Assembly (NCBI GenBank): GCA_905210885.1
Contig: CAJLYO010000098.1
Span: forward strand, 1-6,592
Direction: 5' to 3'
DNA: 6,592 bases
DNA from: an uncultured Eubacteriales bacterium
GTDB taxonomy: Bacteria > Bacillota > Clostridia > Monoglobales > Firm-18
This document shows positions 6,048 through 6,592 of the stretch, in pieces. Each line of letters begins with the position of its first letter. Positions within the stretch are counted from its first letter, which is position 1. Both the position numbers and the translations under genes were made by a program. The notes beneath the pieces are model-generated. The model searched no databases and was not told the DNA's origin. It saw only the letters and a program-made list of their open reading frames with translations.

Positions 6048-6592
6048 ATGAGCGTATTTAAAAAACCGGTTATTTTGCTTTTGCTTACAAATATCATGGC
6101 GTTCGGGCTTTTGCTTTTTTACAGAACTCCCCTTGATTATAACACGCTTTACATTGGCGCTTCCGTAATGGCGATTTCCGCCGTTACCTACTTTGTTATA
6201 TGCTTTTTTAAAATGGGCGACGAATATATGTTTTTGATTGTAAGCATGCTTGTAACCTTGGGCACGTTAATGCTGTGCCGCCTGAATTTTGAATACGGTA
6301 TTAAGCAGATAATATGGTACCTTATTTCCGTGTGCGCTTTTTACATATCGTTTTTTGTATACAGATACGTAAAAAATCTCGATAAAATCGGGATTTTTTA
6401 CTACGGCGCAGGCGCAGTTCTTTTTATTGTAACACTTGCCTTCGGCTCCGTTTCGGGCGGTGCGAAAAACTGGATTAAGCTTGGATTTATAAGTATTCAG
6501 CCTTCGGAATTTATAAAGCTTTTGTTTATATTCTACCTGGCGTCGTATTTTTCCGGCAGCCGTGATAAGGTGTATTTCGGGAAAATCCCGCA
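6048..6592 (+). CDS. SEDS family peptidoglycan glycosyltransferase (FtsW/RodA/SpoVE), 5' part
   Basis: The frame is open from ATG 6048 to the window edge (181 codons plus two bases), so the gene is incomplete; full SEDS proteins are about 370-450 residues. Several hydrophobic segments are seen (about 8-24, 34-54, 60-78, 88-105, 117-135, 155-168). The family signature GGAKNWIKLGFISIQPSEF begins at residue 137 and continues into IKL, and R78-L79 lies in the LCRL element before a QxxW (Q87-W90). SEDS proteins polymerise lipid II into glycan strands in the membrane, working with a class B penicillin-binding protein. The start has AGGTGA (6038-6043) inside the end of the FHA gene, 4 bases before ATG, and is contiguous with the FHA stop (TAAATG). 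Which of FtsW, RodA or SpoVE it is cannot be told from this part; the FHA neighbour favours a RodA/FtsW-type gene followed by a penicillin-binding protein. Confidence 0.92.
   Translation, partial: MSVFKKPVILLLLTNIMAFGLLLFYRTPLDYNTLYIGASVMAISAVTYFVICFFKMGDEYMFLIVSMLVTLGTLMLCRLNFEYGIKQIIWYLISVCAFYISFFVYRYVKNLDKIGIFYYGAGAVLFIVTLAFGSVSGGAKNWIKLGFISIQPSEFIKLLFIFYLASYFSGSRDKVYFGKIP

Overview
The window looks like chromosomal DNA of a low-to-moderate GC Gram-positive bacterium of the Clostridia. This rests on gene content and signals: an EF-G2-like translation GTPase, a secreted protein of the clostridial S-layer-like type, a YmdB phosphodiesterase, an FHA-SEDS pair, strong AGGAGG/AGGTGA ribosome binding sites and sigma-A type promoters. 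All supported genes are on the + strand. I see no tRNA, rRNA, CRISPR array, insertion sequence or phage gene.

Layout: (1) 1-169 is an AT-rich upstream region without a supportable gene. (2) 176-2221 encodes an EF-G-like GTPase of about 681 codons, broken at codon 536 by an in-frame TAA (1781-1783). Both sides stay in one frame and keep family motifs, so it reads as two adjacent pieces of one gene. (3) 2217-2295 is a strong intrinsic terminator whose T-tract overlaps the -35 box of the next promoter. (4) 2345-4717 encodes a 790-residue secreted surface protein with a signal peptide and no recognisable anchor. (5) 4722-4812 is a second terminator-promoter unit, closely related in its flanks to the first but with a different hairpin. 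(6) 4827-5576 is YmdB, 5589-6047 a membrane-anchored FHA protein, and 6048 to the window end the start of a SEDS (FtsW/RodA/SpoVE) protein. These three are tightly packed and look like one operon.

As a whole, the window joins a translation-factor paralogue, a cell-surface protein and the beginning of an envelope-growth operon. FHA next to a SEDS glycosyltransferase is a known arrangement for phospho-dependent control of peptidoglycan synthesis; a penicillin-binding protein would be expected beyond the right edge.

The two most notable points are the in-frame ochre codon in an otherwise well-preserved EF-G-like gene, and the duplicated terminator-promoter element that brackets the surface-protein gene as direct repeats. 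Neither proves a new system.
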